Below, piece after piece: positions 49,284-51,427 of a stretch of 51,427 nt of DNA. This DNA comes from Planctomycetaceae bacterium (GTDB lineage: Bacteria > Planctomycetota > Planctomycetia > Pirellulales > Thermoguttaceae): the NCBI GenBank assembly GCA_012719125.1, contig JAAYAY010000246.1:1-51427 (forward strand), written 5' to 3'. Made by a program: the position numbers and the translations under genes. Every line of letters begins with the position of its first letter. The stretch's first letter is position 1. The notes under the pieces are model-generated. The model was not told the DNA's origin and did no database searches. It saw only the letters and a program-made list of their open reading frames with translations.

Positions 49284-49449
49284 GGAGAATCCGTGTCAGT
49301 AGAAGGGAGGCGGAGAAACGTGATCGTGCATCATTTTCGGACACGCGGCGGCCCAACTCAACACCCCTGTTGTGGCGGGCCGGCGGAAAGTCGATAATGG
49401 CGGCGCGATTTCCAGCCCAGAAGCCCGTTCCAGCCGCCGGGAGGTTGCC

Positions 49450-50913
49450 ATGTCGATGCATCGTCGCTCTTTTCTGAAGGCCGCCGCAGCAGCGGGGACC
49501 GTGCTCTCCTGCCCCCAAGTGTGCCGGCCGAGCGTGCTTCGTGCCAACGAGACCGTCCGTGCCGGGGTGATCGGGCTTGGCGGGCGCGGCTGGGGCGCTC
49601 ATGTGCCGGGGATGGAAGGGCAGGAAACGGTGGACGTCGTCGCCCTCGCCGATCCCGACGGGAATCTGCGGGGAAGCCGGGCGGAGGCCTTTGCCAAGCA
49701 GTACGGCAGGAAGGTCGACACGTACGCCGACATGCGGCAAGTTTTCGATCGCGACGACGTCGACGTGATCTCGAACGCGACCCAGAACTACTGGCACGGG
49801 TTGAGCACGATCTGGGCCTGCCAGGCCGGCAAGGACGTTTACGTGGAGAAACCGCTCAGCCACTTCATCTGGGAGGGGCGCCAGATGGTGGGCGCCGCGC
49901 GGAAGTACGCGCGGATCGTGCAGTGCGGCACCCAGCGCCGTTCCCAGAAGGGCATCATCGACGCTGTCGCCTGGTTAAAAGCGGGGAACCTCGGGCCGAT
50001 CCGTTACGTGACGGCCTTCGCCAACAAGGCCCGGCCGCCGATCGGCAAACTCGACAAGCCGCTGGAGTTGCCACCGGAGCTCGACTACGACCTGTGGTGC
50101 GGGCCGGCGCAGAAGCTGCCCATCTATCGCCCCAAGCTGCAATACGATTGCAGCTTCGACTGGAACACGGGGGACGGCGAGTCGTGCAACCAGGGCGTTC
50201 ACGAAGTCGATATCGCCCGCTGGTGTCTGGGCGAGGAGAAACTGCCTCGCCGGGTGATCAGCATCGGGGGCCGGTTCAACGCCGACGACGCGGCCAACGT
50301 GCCCAACGCGCAGATCATCTACTACGATTTCCCGACGGCTCCGATCCTCTACGAAGTCCACAACCTGCCGACGGCGAAGAAGCACATGGCGACTACGGAG
50401 GCGTTTCGCAGCAACATGCCGAGTTTTCGCGGCGTGGGAACCGGTGTGGCGGTGGATTGCGAAGGGGGCTATCTCTCGTTTCCCAATTGCGTGGCCTACG
50501 ACAAAGACGGCAAGAAGATCGCAACGTTTTCCGGCGGGGAAGATCACTTCGAGAATTTCATTGCCGCCGTTCGAAGCCGCAAGCAGGAGGAGCTTCGCGC
50601 CGATATCCTCGTGGGACACGTGTCGACGGCCGTCACGCACACCGGCAACATTTCCTATCGCGTCGGGCATCAGGCGACGGCGGTCGAGATCCGCAAACAG
50701 ATCGGGGACGTGCCGCCTTTTGTGGAGATGTACGACCGGCTGCTTGAGCATCTTGCCGCTCACGAGATAAACGTCGATCAACCCACGGTTACGCTGGGCG
50801 ACTGGCTGGAAATCGACCGGGAGGCGGAACGAATCGTCGACCATGACGAGGCGAACAAGCTGGTCAAAGGGTCCTACAGGGAGCCGTATGTCGTGCCTGA
50901 GATTCCGGCCTAG
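49450..50913 (+). CDS. Tat-exported Gfo/Idh/MocA oxidoreductase
   Basis: From ATG 49450 (GGGAGG five bases upstream) this gives 487 residues. The signal RRSFLKAAAAAGTVLSCPQV is of the twin-arginine type, fitting export with the cofactor bound. The Rossmann motif VRAGVIGLGGRGWG and the catalytic strand VYVEKPLSH (EKP lysine) are present, followed by GTQRRSQ and HEVDIARWCLG. The C-terminal part is the usual alpha/beta Gfo/Idh/MocA domain. Planctomycetes encode dozens of these exported enzymes, which oxidise or reduce sugars. ATG 49456 is a possible alternative. Confidence 0.85.
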   Translation: MSMHRRSFLKAAAAAGTVLSCPQVCRPSVLRANETVRAGVIGLGGRGWGAHVPGMEGQETVDVVALADPDGNLRGSRAEAFAKQYGRKVDTYADMRQVFDRDDVDVISNATQNYWHGLSTIWACQAGKDVYVEKPLSHFIWEGRQMVGAARKYARIVQCGTQRRSQKGIIDAVAWLKAGNLGPIRYVTAFANKARPPIGKLDKPLELPPELDYDLWCGPAQKLPIYRPKLQYDCSFDWNTGDGESCNQGVHEVDIARWCLGEEKLPRRVISIGGRFNADDAANVPNAQIIYYDFPTAPILYEVHNLPTAKKHMATTEAFRSNMPSFRGVGTGVAVDCEGGYLSFPNCVAYDKDGKKIATFSGGEDHFENFIAAVRSRKQEELRADILVGHVSTAVTHTGNISYRVGHQATAVEIRKQIGDVPPFVEMYDRLLEHLAAHEINVDQPTVTLGDWLEIDREAERIVDHDEANKLVKGSYREPYVVPEIPA

Positions 50914-51023
50914 ACAAGCGGAGAAGCTGTCGCGATTCCCGAGACGCCCTGCGCAAGGGCCGTGTTCGCAACTGTTTGCGGAAGTTCCGACGCCATGCGA
51001 TGTCCGGCCTGGCCAATTCGCGA

Positions 51024-51173
51024 TCACTCCTTCTTCCGCACCGACTGGGTTTTCTCCACCAGCTCGCTCAGCTTCTGCTCGTCGACTCCGACCCCCAGTC
51101 CCGGTCCGGTCGGTACCTCGGTCTTGCCGTCGACGACGTGTTGTTGTTCAGCCAGGATCAGGACTTTTCCGGT
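51024..51173 (-). pseudogene. C-terminal remnant of an enolase-superfamily sugar dehydratase
   Basis: On the minus strand a 49-residue open stretch ending at stop 51026-51024 reads GKVLILAEQQHVVDGKTEVP and then TGPGLGVGVDEQKLSELVEK. The VxDGxxEVPxGPGLGVxVDExxL pattern is the classic C-terminus of mandelate racemase/muconate lactonizing enzymes. An in-frame stop lies immediately before it and no start exists, so the barrel and active site are gone. It is a decayed fragment. Confidence 0.65.
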
Positions 51174-51427
51174 TCATCCGGTGTGAGCGTAGGTTCCATC
51201 CTCGCCGCGGAGTACCGGTGCCTCTTCTCTTGTTGCTGACGAAGTACGAGACGTCGCCAAGGAACATGGCAGGTGTAGTCGTATCACCTCCGCATTTCTT
51301 TTAACTCAAACTGAAAAGCCAGCATTGCTAGCAGGCTGGAAAATCCGATGAAAACGGGTCTATCCTACAGTGTTGTGTGTCCGAAAGGACGCCTTCCCGG
51401 CTGGGGCCGGGACGAGGCCATGGAGGA
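51174..51427. other. Terminal non-coding stretch
   Basis: About 250 bases with no convincing gene. A degenerate copy of one arm of the 48-kb inverted repeat lies at 51211-51230, and a short CCCGGC...GCCGGG hairpin near 51396-51411. The window ends with ATGGAGGA, possibly the start of the next gene. Confidence 0.4.

Noticed and set aside
1-51427. CRISPR array, tRNA or rRNA genes
   Set aside because: No regularly spaced direct repeats and no tRNA- or rRNA-like sequence were noticed by eye; a tRNA scan would be needed to exclude them fully.

Overview
The window is GC-rich bacterial DNA with the marks of a planctomycete, probably near the Pirellulales. It carries many secreted or Tat-exported sugar-acting proteins (GH-like, GH43-like, BNR sialidase-like, Gfo/Idh/MocA and TIM-barrel epimerase families), HEAT-repeat and LRR proteins (one ending in a TIGR03067-like planctomycete domain), a planctomycete-type CCAACCCGAAGCGC interspersed repeat, and no rRNA or tRNA. 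This assignment is inferred from gene content, not from a marker gene.

Layout. 0-0.45 kb: the edge of an IS630-like element that appears to have landed in a parE toxin gene, leaving parD intact. 0.7-6.7 kb: housekeeping genes (an FMN glutamate-synthase-domain protein, pyrC-pyrB, a glycerophosphodiesterase) and a toxin-first VapC pair. 7.1-11.6 kb: secreted GH-like and GH43-like proteins, a small methyltransferase and a sugar isomerase, followed by a truncated REP-associated (RAYT) transposase.

12.98-22.7 kb is the most interesting part, a defence island built around sulfur chemistry on DNA. It has a cysteine desulfurase (DndA-like), an unknown 316-aa protein, a sulfur-binding-domain/HNH endonuclease (ScoMcrA type) with a 70-aa partner on the opposite strand, a short DndC-like PP-loop protein with five candidate cluster cysteines, a Vsr/DUF559-like nuclease-helicase (dnd restriction type), a translationally coupled HIT protein, a phosphorothioation-associated methyltransferase carrying an extra C-terminal Cys-His-Asn peptidase-like domain, and a conserved small protein. 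DndB, DndD, DndE and DndF-H are absent. The set looks like a minimal or divergent phosphorothioate modification-restriction system that also carries a PT-recognising nuclease.

23.1-34.8 kb: a sirtuin, a HEAT-like lipoprotein, a DUF5010-like protein, a haem-binding DUF3365-like lipoprotein, a DNA methyltransferase with a C-terminal GIY-YIG domain, a Tat-exported TIM-barrel protein and two secreted beta-propeller enzymes. 35-40.6 kb: an LRR protein, an SGNH hydrolase, a ROK kinase fused to an MTH938-like domain, an LsrG-like monooxygenase and a single-domain response regulator. 40.6-51.4 kb: a HEAT-repeat protein, a planctomycete secreted protein, a sodium/solute symporter with a threefold tandem 53-residue repeat divergent from murQ, further exported carbohydrate-acting enzymes and an enolase-superfamily remnant.

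All family names come from reading the translations; no database search was run.
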